Below are positions 9,112-18,438 of a DNA stretch of 64,000 nt, piece after piece (the first letter of the stretch is position 1; every line of letters begins with the position of its first letter). Both the position numbers and the translations under genes were made by a program. The stretch covers positions 248,001-312,000 of the forward strand of contig CAVXNJ010000010.1 in assembly GCA_963763135.1 (NCBI GenBank), read 5' to 3'. Source of the DNA: JANMZO01 sp963763135. Its GTDB lineage: Bacteria > Actinomycetota > Acidimicrobiia > Acidimicrobiales > JANYDT01. The notes under the pieces were generated by a model. That model was not told the origin of the DNA, did no database searches, and saw nothing but the letters and a program-made list of their open reading frames with translations.

Positions 9112-9606
9112 ATGTTCACCCCGGAATTGGAAGCGTTGGCCCTCAGCATCGGTAACTTGCTGAAGGAGCGCAAGGAAACCGTCACTGTTGCGGAAGGTTC
9201 GGCCGGTGGGCTGATCTCCGCCACACTGCTCAGCATTCCGGGAGCCTCCGCGTACTACCTCGGAGGCGCGGTGATCTACACCTTCAAGGCAAACAGCGCC
9301 CTCCTTGCCGGTGCAATTGAAACGCCGGAGGGGATGCGTGGCACGACTGAGGTGTTTGCGCAGTATCTCGCCCGCTCGGCGTCGGTGAAGATCGGCTCGA
9401 CGTGGGCCCTCGGAGAAGCCGGCGCCGCCGGTCCGCCCAACCGATACGGGGATCCGGCCGGTCACGCGTGGTTTGCGGTCGCCGGTCCCGTCGAAGCGAC
9501 GCGTCACATCACCACCGGCTTGGAGGATCGCGTCGAGAACATGGTCGCCTTTACGACGGCTGCGCTGACGTTGCTCGACGAGACCATCCGATCGGCAAAC
9601 GCTTGA
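9112..9606 (+). CDS. CinA C-terminal-type amidohydrolase (nicotinamide-nucleotide amidase family)
   Basis: A 164-residue stand-alone CinA-C domain. Members deamidate nicotinamide mononucleotide (PncC) in pyridine-nucleotide salvage. The conserved TVAEGSAGGLISATLLSIPGAS segment (about 24-45) carries the Ser/Thr active-site region, followed by GGAVIYT and a late FAVAGP strand. In classical members the motif is AESCTGG; here Cys-Thr is replaced by Ser-Ala, so the exact substrate is uncertain. The stop is one base from the next ATG. A GTG four codons upstream (9100) is a possible alternative start. Confidence 0.8.
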   Translation: MFTPELEALALSIGNLLKERKETVTVAEGSAGGLISATLLSIPGASAYYLGGAVIYTFKANSALLAGAIETPEGMRGTTEVFAQYLARSASVKIGSTWALGEAGAAGPPNRYGDPAGHAWFAVAGPVEATRHITTGLEDRVENMVAFTTAALTLLDETIRSANA

Positions 9607-9607
9607 C

Positions 9608-11899
9608 ATGACACGCCTTTCCCCTTTTCAGGTGGTCAGCGACTCGAGTGGGAACCGGCGCGTCACCGATGCGGTCGGGCTCGACGCCGAAGTGATCATT
9701 CGCCGCGACGCACTTGGCATCCCGCATGTTCAGGCATCGACCGTCTCCGATCTGTTCTTCGGCCAGGGTTACGCGACGGCGGAGGATCGCCTGTGGCAAT
9801 TGGAGTGGGACCGTCGCCGAGCGCTCGGGCGCAGCGCCGAATTGATCGGCTCCCCGGCCAACGTGGTGAACGATGGATTTCATCGTCGGGCCCGCCTCGG
9901 CGACTACGCGCGCTCGGGTTACGACAACCTCGACGCTGCCACGCGGGCGGTGCTCGACAGCCACGCGGCCGGCGTCAACGCGTTTCTGACTTCAAAGCAT
10001 CAGCGACCCATCGAGTTTCAAGCGTTGGACGTGCCCGAAGAACTCTGGGAGGGCTGGCACGCGATCGCGATCTTTCTCGTACGCCATGTCACGTTTGCCA
10101 CCTGGCAGACCAAGCTTTGGAACGCTCGCGTCTTCGCCGCTCTGGGTCCCGAGTCGGTTCGATCGTTTCGGGCCGAGGGAGCGTCGGGCGACACGCCGCT
10201 GATCGTTCCTCCCGGCACCCGCGATGCCGTAGGCGCGCTTATTGATGCCGGATTGTTCACGAAGACCGGCGTGTACGACGCCCTCGGTTCGCTGGATCCG
10301 CTCGGCCTGCAGCTATCGGGCTCGAATGCCTGGGCGGTTCACGGCAACCGGACCGAGTCGGGCTTTCCCTTGATCTCAGGCGACCCGCACCGTCCCTTCG
10401 AAGTACCCAACGTGTACTACCAGATTCACCTCAGTGGTCCAGACATCGATGCGGCCGGCTTCTCGTTCCCTGGAGTGCCAGGAATCCAGCACTTCGCCCA
10501 GACACCGCACGTGGCCTGGGCCGTGACGAACGCGATGGCCGACTACCAGGACCTCTTTGTGGAGCGACTGCCGGAAGCCGCGCTGGATCGTCGGTTCGAA
10601 ACCATCAAGGTCCACGATGGCCAGGATGTGAAGATTGAATGCGCGCTTACGAGTCACGGACCGATCGTCCTCGGAAGTTCCGAGCACGGCGTTGGCGTGG
10701 CACTGGCGTCAACCGGGCTGTTTGAGGCGGGTGGCAGCTTGCGCACGATTCTGCCGCTGTTTGCTGCAAGGTCCGTGGCCAGCCTCGACCGATGCCTGGA
10801 GGATTGGGTCGAACCCGCGAACAACTTCGTGCTTGCCGATTCCCGGGGCCATATTGCGTACCGCACCGCCGGTCGGCTGCCGCTGCGGCATCCGCTGAAC
10901 AGTGTGCTGCCGGTTCCCGGTTGGGACGCCGACCACGACTGGACCGGATACATCCCCGACGCCAACCTGCCCCGAGCGCTCGACCCCGACACCGGTGCAA
11001 TCGTGACGGCGAACCAACGGGTCACGTCCCGCGACTACCGGTATCTCCTGAACGATGACGCAGCGCCCCCTCACCGGGCCGAAGGAATCTGGGCGCGTCT
11101 GGCCGACCGGACACGTTTGACCGTCGACGATCAGATCGCCATCCAACTCGATACGGTCTCGCGCCCCGGTCGCATCCTCGCGGAACGTATCCGCAAGGTC
11201 GCCGATGCCCGGACGGCCCTCTTGGCGCTCGACGGGTGGGACGGTCACATGAAAGCCAACTCCCCCGCGGCGGCGGTGATCGGACAGACGAAGCACGAGC
11301 TGTGTCTGTTGGCGGTAGCGCGACTCCCCGAGTCGCTGACCGCCAACCCCTTTGCCGGCTGGGAGCCACCGGCCACGGCGCTCTCCGCGGTGATGCGGGT
11401 GTCGGCGGCCATCAGCAACTGGATTGCCGACGACGACGCATCCGTCATTGGCGAGGCAAGTTGGGACGCCCTCATCGCCGAGGCCACGACTCGAGCGGTC
11501 GACGTGTTGGTGAAGCGGTTCGGTGATGACGCGTCGGCCTGGAACTGGGGCGACATGCACGAAGCCACGCCATTGCATCCGGCCCGGGGTCTCAACGAAG
11601 CACTCGATGCGCTCGTACGCCCTACGTCGGGTCCGCTGGCCGGCGCGTCCGACTGCGTGATGGCGATGAATCAGGTCGGTGGAGTCACGACGAACGCAAT
11701 GACCGGATCGACGGCACGATACGTCTGGGACCTCAGTGATCGCGCGAATAGCCGTTGGGCGGTTCCCCTGGGCGCCTCGGGTCATCCCGGCACCGCGCAC
11801 TTCCGGGATCAGACGAAGAACTGGGCGACCGGCTCGCTGCAACCCGTGCTCGACGCGTCCGAGACATCGAGCACCACGCTGGTACCACCGTCTGAGTAA
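9608..11899 (+). CDS. Penicillin-acylase family N-terminal-nucleophile amidohydrolase
   Basis: A 763-residue Ntn hydrolase precursor of the penicillin acylase / acyl-homoserine-lactone acylase family, which cleaves amide bonds of acylated small molecules. The short alpha region with RDALGIPHVQA and FGQGYATAEDRLWQ is followed by a spacer and the self-cleavage site LSGSNAWAV, giving Ser239 as the likely beta-chain nucleophile. HFAQTPHVAWAVTN and the late Asn/Arg elements fit the family. No clear signal peptide is seen, unlike many periplasmic members. It begins one base after the CinA-like stop and is likely translated with it. Confidence 0.88.
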   Translation: MTRLSPFQVVSDSSGNRRVTDAVGLDAEVIIRRDALGIPHVQASTVSDLFFGQGYATAEDRLWQLEWDRRRALGRSAELIGSPANVVNDGFHRRARLGDYARSGYDNLDAATRAVLDSHAAGVNAFLTSKHQRPIEFQALDVPEELWEGWHAIAIFLVRHVTFATWQTKLWNARVFAALGPESVRSFRAEGASGDTPLIVPPGTRDAVGALIDAGLFTKTGVYDALGSLDPLGLQLSGSNAWAVHGNRTESGFPLISGDPHRPFEVPNVYYQIHLSGPDIDAAGFSFPGVPGIQHFAQTPHVAWAVTNAMADYQDLFVERLPEAALDRRFETIKVHDGQDVKIECALTSHGPIVLGSSEHGVGVALASTGLFEAGGSLRTILPLFAARSVASLDRCLEDWVEPANNFVLADSRGHIAYRTAGRLPLRHPLNSVLPVPGWDADHDWTGYIPDANLPRALDPDTGAIVTANQRVTSRDYRYLLNDDAAPPHRAEGIWARLADRTRLTVDDQIAIQLDTVSRPGRILAERIRKVADARTALLALDGWDGHMKANSPAAAVIGQTKHELCLLAVARLPESLTANPFAGWEPPATALSAVMRVSAAISNWIADDDASVIGEASWDALIAEATTRAVDVLVKRFGDDASAWNWGDMHEATPLHPARGLNEALDALVRPTSGPLAGASDCVMAMNQVGGVTTNAMTGSTARYVWDLSDRANSRWAVPLGASGHPGTAHFRDQTKNWATGSLQPVLDASETSSTTLVPPSE

Positions 11900-12416
11900 T
11901 TGCTCGACCGCTACGCAGGTGGCGGTGACCCACGCAAGTTTGACCTGCATAGGCTGACTGCGCTGGAACCGCTTCGGTATCGAACTCGGTGAGGAACTGT
12001 GCGGTGGCCTCAAGGGCCTCAGCGATCAACGATGTGTCCGTTTCGTCCACGGCCCACGGCTGGTTTCCGAATCGTTCGTCTGTGGTCGTGAGTCGAGTCG
12101 AGTGACCCGGACCGGCATTGATGTCAGCTCCAGGGACGGGCAATCAACGTACGGATCGACGAAGAACACAGGAAGTGCTGTTCGTGGGACCTGAAGACGT
12201 CATACATCGCGACCCCCGAATTCGGCCCCGATCACGATGCACCTTCCCCCAGCGGTGACGTCTCGATCGGCACAAACATGCAACCCAGAGCGAGAACACC
12301 TCTAAGAGGCAATATCCCAGGACCTACAAATTCACTGGGTTCTGAGTTGACAAAGGTACATGTTCTATTCGAACATATGTACGTTATCAACTATGACGGG
12401 AAGGCGGTGAAGGTAG
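11900..12416. other. 517-bp gap without a recognised gene
   Basis: No convincing coding region is seen between the acylase stop and the HNH gene. A minus-strand open frame from 12143 extends into the acylase gene, but I recognise no family in it. The second half (about 12280-12416) is visibly richer in A and T than its surroundings and carries the LexA-like box. The stretch looks like decayed or recently inserted DNA ahead of the HNH gene. Confidence 0.5.
12370..12383 (+). promoter_or_regulatory. LexA/SOS-box-like site upstream of the DUF222-HNH gene
   Basis: The 14-mer CGAACATATGTACG matches the Gram-positive SOS box CGAAC-N4-GTTCG in nine of the ten defined positions. It lies about 34 bases before the ATG at 12417. 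A second, overlapping half-site arrangement, ATGTTC-N5-GAACAT, covers 12359-12376. A TTGACA hexamer at 12347-12352 is close upstream. Several 13E12-type DUF222 genes of mycobacteria are LexA-controlled, which makes the site plausible. Confidence 0.5.
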
Positions 12417-13700
12417 ATGGAAACGGGACACAGCAACCCGTGGGCGGCGCTCCACATTCCGTTGGTAGACACCAGCGACTGGTTCATCAAAGAACACGAG
12501 ACGGCGTTGCAGGACCTTGAACGTTTGATGCGCGAGGTGCAAGCAGCGCACGCCGAGGTGATCAGCCACATGCCCGAAACTCGCGACAAGACCACATCGA
12601 TTCAACGACTCTGTGGGGTGTCGCGCACCGAAGCCAACCGCCGTCGCAAGATCGCACTCGTGTGTGCGAAGTTTCCGATGGCGCTCGAACTACTGCAAGC
12701 AGGGAAGGTATCGGTCGAGCACCTGCTTGCGTTGGAACCTGCAGCGAAGCATGACTCTGCTGCCGCACTGCTTGATGAGGCGGTGCATCAACGTCCGGAA
12801 GATTTCCGCGACACGGTCCGTCAGTTTCAACTCAGCACTGAAAACGGTAACAACACCGCAAAACGCCAACGAGCGTAGCGGTACCTACGGTTTAGGGATG
12901 GCCCCGATGGCATGGTCGCGTTCAACGGCCTGCTACCTCCGCTTGAGGGCGCGACATTGAAGGCCACGCTCGCCGAAATGGTCGATGCCAAGTGGCGGGC
13001 CGAGCACCCGGAACGGGCGAAGACGGAAGGCGGTCATGGTGGTGACAGTCATGAGCAGCGCATGGCCGACGCGCTGGCCGCACTCGCAACCGGTGGGCAC
13101 AACGTCAACATGGGTGTGGTCACCATCAAGCCGGCGAAGACCGAAGCGACCCGCGCGGCCAATGCTCCCACCTCGACAGACGACCACGAATCAAGCACAC
13201 AGGAAAAGCAGGTCGTGGTGAGTATGCCAACCAACCTCAAGCCGAGCGTGGTGATCAACTTCAACGTCGACAAATGGGAAGCCGAAATCCTCGGGGTCGG
13301 ACCCATCCCGGTTACTGCGCCGCTGTTCGACATGGCCAAGAACGATCTGTACTACGCGTTCAAGAACATGACCGGCGAAATACTCAAGTTCGGCCGCGCA
13401 CGATACGAACCCAGCGCCATCCAACGACTCGCGGTTCTCGCACGGGACCGGCGCTGCATCTACCCCGACTGCACAGTCACCGCAGACCTGTGCGAAATAC
13501 ATCATCTCAACGAATGGCTCCAAGACCAAGGCTTCACCGACGTCGAAATCCTCGGACTCCTCTGCAGACCGCACCACCGGCACATCCACACCGGCGACCT
13601 CAAAGCCACCCGACTGCCCGACGGTACCGTCGCCATCCACGAACGCGTCACTGGCTTCCTCGTCGCCATCGCCACAACCAGAATCGCCATCGCCGCCTGA
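12417..13700 (+). pseudogene. DUF222/13E12-type HNH endonuclease gene split by an in-frame TAG
   Basis: The reading frame codes for the DUF222 half up to an amber codon at 12876-12878 and, with no frame change, continues with RYLRFRDGPDGM into the rest of the family domain and the HNH nuclease. The whole would be about 427 residues, normal for the family. The HNH part has Cys pairs (CIYPDC), EIHHLNEW and LLCRPHHRHIH, so the catalytic motif is intact. A single G-to-T or C-to-T change from GAG or CAG would create the stop. These 13E12 repeat-family proteins are widespread in actinobacteria and behave like mobile elements. Either it is a fresh nonsense pseudogene, two polypeptides (an ATG lies at 12912), or a sequencing error. 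Confidence 0.85.
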
Positions 13701-13794
13701 CACCCCGCCCGGCCATGCAGTCCGATTGATTGACCAATCAGTCTGAACAACGTGACCGAACCACGCTCTTTGATAACTGAATCCAGCGGCCGGA

Positions 13795-14700
13795 CTATCG
13801 ACCCGCAGCACCCCAACGGTCGCGCTGGAGCTGCGCGACGGTTCGAAGGTATCCCCGGCTCAGGACACCCTCGTGTGAAGTCCCGTGCTCTGCCCACTTC
13901 CGGTGCATCGCTGGCAATGCATGGAACGGAACCTGCGGCTGAGCGTGATGCTCGCGGTGGAAGGGCATGTTCCATGCGAAGAAACGCATGACCGGATTCG
14001 TCAGCGTGGTGCGGGTGCCCTCAACCACGCCCTCCCCGGTCGGACATCCGGTGTGCTCGGCGAGGAGATACCACCGGAGAAAGGGTTGACCAATGAGCGC
14101 CGGGACGATCCACAACTGCACCAGCAACCACGAGCCCGTGAGTAGCGACCCCGCGACGCACGCCGCGTAGACAACAACCGTGAAGCGGGCCTGGCGAACC
14201 ACCTTGCGTACGTGACCCGGCGGCATCCACGACGCACCAGCCCGACCGCAGGCCGCACGCCAAATGACCCCGACCATCGCCTTCCAGTACAGAAGGCCGG
14301 TCATCTGCAGCACGATGCCAGAGCGAGAGGGTGGCTTCCAGCCGTCAAGTTCCGGGTCGAGCAACGGGTCCTGCGTGTAGCGGTGATGGGCTGCGTGAAA
14401 CAGCCGGAACCATCGACTCGGAAGTACTAGAAGCACGCCGATCACCGCCGCCACGGCGTCGTTGATCCATCGGGAACGAAACGCCGTTCGGTGAATGCAC
14501 TCGTGCTCGGCACAGAACAGAAAGATGAGCGCAAAGCCGTATGCCACGACGAGCGGGGCCACCCACAGCGTCGACCACATGCGGACCAGCGTCACTCCGC
14601 TGATGCCCAGTACTACGACGTGCGCCAGCAACTGGAGCAAACCACGAGCATCGGATCGCTGATCCGAGTGCGGTCTCGCAGGAGCCTCGACGGTCGACAT
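13795..14700 (-). CDS. Membrane fatty acid desaturase family protein
   Basis: A 301-residue di-iron membrane enzyme that would introduce a double bond into, or hydroxylate, an acyl or lipid chain. All three His clusters are present: HECIH near residue 66, HAAHH near 103 and HREHH near 250. Hydrophobic helix pairs lie at about 25-65 and 175-215. ATG 14700 is preferred; an ATG seven codons earlier is possible. The gene is 74 bases downstream of the LLM gene on the same strand and ends near the HNH gene, convergent with it. Confidence 0.85.
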   Translation of the reverse strand: MSTVEAPARPHSDQRSDARGLLQLLAHVVVLGISGVTLVRMWSTLWVAPLVVAYGFALIFLFCAEHECIHRTAFRSRWINDAVAAVIGVLLVLPSRWFRLFHAAHHRYTQDPLLDPELDGWKPPSRSGIVLQMTGLLYWKAMVGVIWRAACGRAGASWMPPGHVRKVVRQARFTVVVYAACVAGSLLTGSWLLVQLWIVPALIGQPFLRWYLLAEHTGCPTGEGVVEGTRTTLTNPVMRFFAWNMPFHREHHAQPQVPFHALPAMHRKWAEHGTSHEGVLSRGYLRTVAQLQRDRWGAAGR

Positions 14701-14774
14701 GTCACTCGAACGTGGATGCAATCAGTCGCCCGGCGACCCAAACCATCCACAAACTCCGGCAGTCACCAAATTCC

Positions 14775-15614
14775 TCAGTGCACATATCGTTTGGCGAGAT
14801 CGTCAACCATTGCGACGATCGAAGTGGTGTCGTTGCGACCGGCGGTGAGCGGGATCAGGCGGTGCACGCCCATCGCACCGAACGCCGCAACGGTGGCGTC
14901 ATCGAGAGCACCTCGTGGCGTCACCGAAATCTCCAGCGGTCCGAGATGGGCCGGGCGTTCGTAGCGTTCGGCCGCTTTCGCCAGGCCGTCGATGCACGTT
15001 TGTGCTGCAGCGACGTCGAGCGCAAAGCCATACCAACCCTGGGCGGTGGTGACCGCCCGGCGGAACGCGGCCGCCGTGTGTCCGGCCATGATCACGGGCA
15101 AGCCGGCACCCTGGACCGGCCGAGGATTGGCCTTCACGCCCGCAAACGGGGCATACGGCCCACTGTGCGATTCGCCGGACCATATGGCGCGCATAGCTGC
15201 GATGTAGTCCTCGGTGCGACCACCCCGGTCTTCCATGGGAATGCCCAGCGCCCGGAATTCGGGTTCGAGATAGCCGACGCCGACACCGAGAAGCAGACGG
15301 CCACCCGACAGATGATCGAGCGACGCCATCTCCTTCGCCAACACGAGCGGGTTGCGCTGGGGAAGGATGATGATGCCCGTACCGAGCTTCAATGTCGTCG
15401 TCTTCGCACCGATCCACGCGAGCGCAACGCCTGGATCGAGCATAGGAACCTCGGGCGCAACCGGCGACGGTGGCACTTGGGGATCGGGAAGCACCACATG
15501 CTCACCGGTCCACACCGAATCGAACCCCGCCGCTTCGCAGGCCTGTGCCACGTCGACCATGACCGATGGGTCAGACATGACGCCGTTGTTGATACCGAAC
15601 AGTCCGAACTTCAT
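14775..15614 (-). CDS. LLM-class F420-dependent oxidoreductase
   Basis: A 279-residue luciferase-like TIM-barrel protein. The start MKFGLFGINNG, the VWTGEHVVLPD segment and LASLDHLSGGRLLLGVGVGYLEPEF-type core (here ASLDHLSGGR) mark the F420-dependent group. It also has GLPVIMAGHTAAAFRRAV, the usual cofactor-phosphate region. It is the last gene of a minus-strand row that begins with the D-aminoacylase-like gene, 63 bases after the EthD gene. Confidence 0.85.
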   Translation of the reverse strand: MKFGLFGINNGVMSDPSVMVDVAQACEAAGFDSVWTGEHVVLPDPQVPPSPVAPEVPMLDPGVALAWIGAKTTTLKLGTGIIILPQRNPLVLAKEMASLDHLSGGRLLLGVGVGYLEPEFRALGIPMEDRGGRTEDYIAAMRAIWSGESHSGPYAPFAGVKANPRPVQGAGLPVIMAGHTAAAFRRAVTTAQGWYGFALDVAAAQTCIDGLAKAAERYERPAHLGPLEISVTPRGALDDATVAAFGAMGVHRLIPLTAGRNDTTSIVAMVDDLAKRYVH

Positions 15615-15677
15615 GGTGTCTCCTTGGGTGGTTGGTGGGCCAGACGCTGCGGTGCGGCGTTCGGCAATAACAGCGGC

Positions 15678-15983
15678 TCAGCCGACGATGACGTTCTCAG
15701 TCACGAAGAGGCGCTTGCGACTCCGCACATGGGCCATCGAGTCAGCGGCGACGCTCTTGCCCAACTCGGTGTCGTAGGCCGCCAGGAAGTCGGCTTCGGA
15801 GTCGAACCACAACTCCGATATCCCGTCGATGTCGTCGGTGTCATCGGTGGCGTTGAACACGATCTTTCGAACACCCGGAAGTTGTGCGGCCAAAGGAGCG
15901 TGGGATTCGAGCCACCACGTACGAAACGCTTCGGGCGTCATGTCCTCACGACGCGATAGCAGGATGACAGCCTTGAAGCTCAT
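15678..15983 (-). CDS. EthD-domain protein
   Basis: A 101-residue small protein with the EthD/dimeric alpha-beta barrel fold. The opening FKAVILLSRREDMTPEAFRTWW and ELWFDSEADFLAAY are typical. Family members help cytochrome P450 ether cleavage (EthD) or act as small cyclases or decarboxylases; the role here is unknown. Its start overlaps the AA_synth gene stop by four bases, so the two are translationally coupled. Confidence 0.8.
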   Translation of the reverse strand: MSFKAVILLSRREDMTPEAFRTWWLESHAPLAAQLPGVRKIVFNATDDTDDIDGISELWFDSEADFLAAYDTELGKSVAADSMAHVRSRKRLFVTENVIVG

Positions 15984-16531
15984 GCCGGCTTTCCGATCCG
16001 GTGAAGCGGACGGCCACCGACGCCAAGCGCCAGAATCGCGAGGATCTCGTCGGGACGCGGCGCGTCGTCGATGCTGAACGCAATGGCGTCCATCTCGTCG
16101 AACGACCAGATGTCAGAACAGTTCGTGAGCGGAGCGACGATGCGGGTACCAGGGCCGCCGAGCAGTTTGGTAGAGGGGATGATCGCCGGACCGCGACCCA
16201 GCGCGGCACGGATCGGTGCGCCGAACTTCGGATGGATAAGCGCAGCCGCGTGTTCGATCTCGCCATTGGTTCCGACCACGGCCGCCTTCCCGTACGCACT
16301 GACCTCCGACGGGGCGCAACCCAGCACTGCGAGTGCTTCGTCAATCAACGCCTGCCCGAGTTCCGCACCCAGGTCGACCAGCGCATCCAAGTTCTCAATG
16401 AACTGGCCGGCCGCAGGGTTCGTGAACACGATGCCTGTCGCCACCTTCCGATGGAGCCCCTCGACGTTACGGCCCATCTCCCGCCTCGTGGTCTCAACCA
16501 CCGAAGCGACCTTACGTATCTCTAATCCCAT
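15980..16531 (-). CDS. AA_synth-family (amino acid synthesis, PF06684) protein
   Basis: A 183-residue protein resembling the AA_synth family, whose members appear in amino-acid and amide catabolic clusters but lack an agreed reaction. Recognisable parts are the N-terminal EIRKVASVVETTRREMGR, the FTNPAAGQFIENL segment, and the Gly-rich AYGKAAVVGTNGEIEHAAALIHPKFG core. It sits between the N-acyl-D-amino-acid deacylase-like gene (12 bases upstream) and the EthD gene (overlapping), suggesting a joint role in breakdown of an amide or amino-acid derivative. Confidence 0.7.
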   Translation of the reverse strand: MGLEIRKVASVVETTRREMGRNVEGLHRKVATGIVFTNPAAGQFIENLDALVDLGAELGQALIDEALAVLGCAPSEVSAYGKAAVVGTNGEIEHAAALIHPKFGAPIRAALGRGPAIIPSTKLLGGPGTRIVAPLTNCSDIWSFDEMDAIAFSIDDAPRPDEILAILALGVGGRPLHRIGKPA

Positions 16532-16543
16532 GCGTAGTTCTTA

Positions 16544-18301
16544 TCAGCTTCGAACCAGGCGGCCGGGACGCGCCCCGGTGTCGGAGTCGTGGCGACGGGT
16601 CACAACGCCGTTGCACATCGATGCCACGTAGCCCTTCACCGGCTGGATCAGGCGGGTACCTCCAGCCGGAAGATCGTTGTGCGCTACGGGAGGTGATACC
16701 CGAAGCCCGGCATGGTCGATCACATTAACATCAGCGCGCATACCAACTGCGAGTGTGCCGCGGTCATGAAGCCCGTACATTGCGGCATTGCGGGAGGTCT
16801 GCTTGGCGACAAGGAACTCCAACGGAATCTGCTCACCGCGATGACGGTCACGCGTCCAGTGGGTCAGCTGCGTAGTCGGCATCGTGCCGTCGCAGATCAA
16901 CGTGACATGCGCTCCGGCGTCGCTGAGACCCGTGACGGTGTGGGGGTTCAGCAGCATCTCCCGAAGAACTTCCATGCGCGCATAGCAATCCACCGTGCTC
17001 AACGAGGCGAAACGGCGGCCACCTTCGGAGCACAGGAAGTCGTACAGATACTCCAATGGTTCTCGGCCTTCGGCCGCCGCCATTGCTCCGAGCGTCGCAT
17101 CGCGGGTCGGTTCGTAGTCGACCGGATCATTGAGTGGGAACACCACCGGGGCGGAACGGGTGAAGAGCCCGTACACGTTCTCCATGGAGCCGGGCGCATC
17201 GGGACGAATGCTGTCTTCGCTCATCAGGGCCGCTTTGATCGAGGGATCCTGCATCGCCTTGGCTCGCTCAGCCACGGGAAGGTGAGCGAGCTTCTCGAGA
17301 TACGTAGGTTTGCGCATGAACGCGTGATACGCGCTGAGTCCCGTGAGAAACCCGATCGGCCGCGAGGCGACCTGAGGGCGCAGTTGGGCGCCACCGGCAT
17401 TGGCTTCATCGGTCATCCGAAGGATTTCCCGCCACAGGTTGGGGTCGTAATCGGGCGATTGGACAAGCGTGAACGTGACCGGTCGGCCGCTGGCGAGCGA
17501 GACCCTGCGCATGAGATCGTTCTCAAGTTGCTGGGTGGTCCTCTCGCCACCGAGGTTCTCGAGTTTGCCCACCGTACCGGCCGGGATCATCTCAAACACT
17601 CCCTTGCCCACGCGACCCATTGCTTCACCGATCGCGAGCAGTTCCTCGTCGGCGGCGAATGTGCCAGGAACCGGGCTACCCCAGAGCGAACGATGACCGA
17701 TCGTTCGAGACGTGCTGAAACCGAGTGCACCGGCCGACACCGCTTCCTCCACGATGCGCGCCATCGCCGCCATGTCGTCTGCCGTCGCATCCTCGTTGTT
17801 GCGGCCGCGCTCCCCCATTGCGTAGAAGCGCACCGAGCCGTGAGGAATCTGTGTGCCGATGTCGAGGGCGTACTCGCGCTTGGCGAGGTAGTCCATGTAT
17901 TCGGGGAAGGTCTCCCACGCGCCCCATTCCATGCCTTCGTACAGGGCCGAGCCGGGGATGTCTTCGACCCCTTCCATGAGCTCGATCAGGTCCTGCTCCC
18001 GCCCTGGAGGCACCGGAGCGAAACCAACGCCGCAGTTCCCCATCACGACCGTGGTCACGCCGTTATCGGCCGAGGGAGCCATGGCCGAGTCCCAGCAGAC
18101 CTGACCGTCGTAGTGGGTGTGGACGTCGACCCAGCCGGGGGTCACAATCGCACCGTTGGCATCGATCGTCTCCCGGGCGGCGCCGGTGATGGAGCCGCCG
18201 ACCTCGACGATCCGGCCATCCTTCACCGCCACGTCGCCGCCGACAGCCTTCGTGCCGGTTCCATCGACGATGGTTCCACCCTTGATCAGATAGTCGTACA
18301 T
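16544..18301 (-). CDS. N-acyl-D-amino-acid deacylase-like amidohydrolase
   Basis: A 585-residue member of the amidohydrolase superfamily (D-aminoacylase/dihydroorotase side). The metal-binding VDVHTHYDGQ motif is near residue 60 and the later SDAGAHVTLICDG motif near 480 supplies the catalytic Asp. The N-terminal DYLIKGGTIVDGTG strand and the C-terminal GTLAVGMRADVNVID complete the small beta domain. It would hydrolyse an N-acyl or cyclic amide. The start at 18301 is preferred over 18307 because GGAGG sits eight bases upstream of it. It heads the minus-strand operon continuing to 14775. Confidence 0.85.
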   Translation of the reverse strand: MYDYLIKGGTIVDGTGTKAVGGDVAVKDGRIVEVGGSITGAARETIDANGAIVTPGWVDVHTHYDGQVCWDSAMAPSADNGVTTVVMGNCGVGFAPVPPGREQDLIELMEGVEDIPGSALYEGMEWGAWETFPEYMDYLAKREYALDIGTQIPHGSVRFYAMGERGRNNEDATADDMAAMARIVEEAVSAGALGFSTSRTIGHRSLWGSPVPGTFAADEELLAIGEAMGRVGKGVFEMIPAGTVGKLENLGGERTTQQLENDLMRRVSLASGRPVTFTLVQSPDYDPNLWREILRMTDEANAGGAQLRPQVASRPIGFLTGLSAYHAFMRKPTYLEKLAHLPVAERAKAMQDPSIKAALMSEDSIRPDAPGSMENVYGLFTRSAPVVFPLNDPVDYEPTRDATLGAMAAAEGREPLEYLYDFLCSEGGRRFASLSTVDCYARMEVLREMLLNPHTVTGLSDAGAHVTLICDGTMPTTQLTHWTRDRHRGEQIPLEFLVAKQTSRNAAMYGLHDRGTLAVGMRADVNVIDHAGLRVSPPVAHNDLPAGGTRLIQPVKGYVASMCNGVVTRRHDSDTGARPGRLVRS

Positions 18302-18438
18302 GGACATTGCCTCCGGTGCGCTGGATTTGATGAGTTTCGGTGGGTCGGATCGCGAACCCTAAATGACTTAGTACCGATTCCGCCAAGTGAACCTCGCGAA
18401 CCATTCAGCTCAACCATGATCTCCATGGTGTCGATGCC

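Noticed and set aside
10709..12013. 434-codon minus-strand open frame opposite the penicillin acylase gene
   Set aside because: The acylase frame has all family motifs, while the antisense frame has low-complexity basic composition and no recognised domain.
18358..18380. CCCTAAATGACTTAG before the D-aminoacylase-like gene as a third copy of the shared stalk-gene element
   Set aside because: Only the CCTAA part and a loose TTAG match; spacing and flanks differ, so chance is likely.
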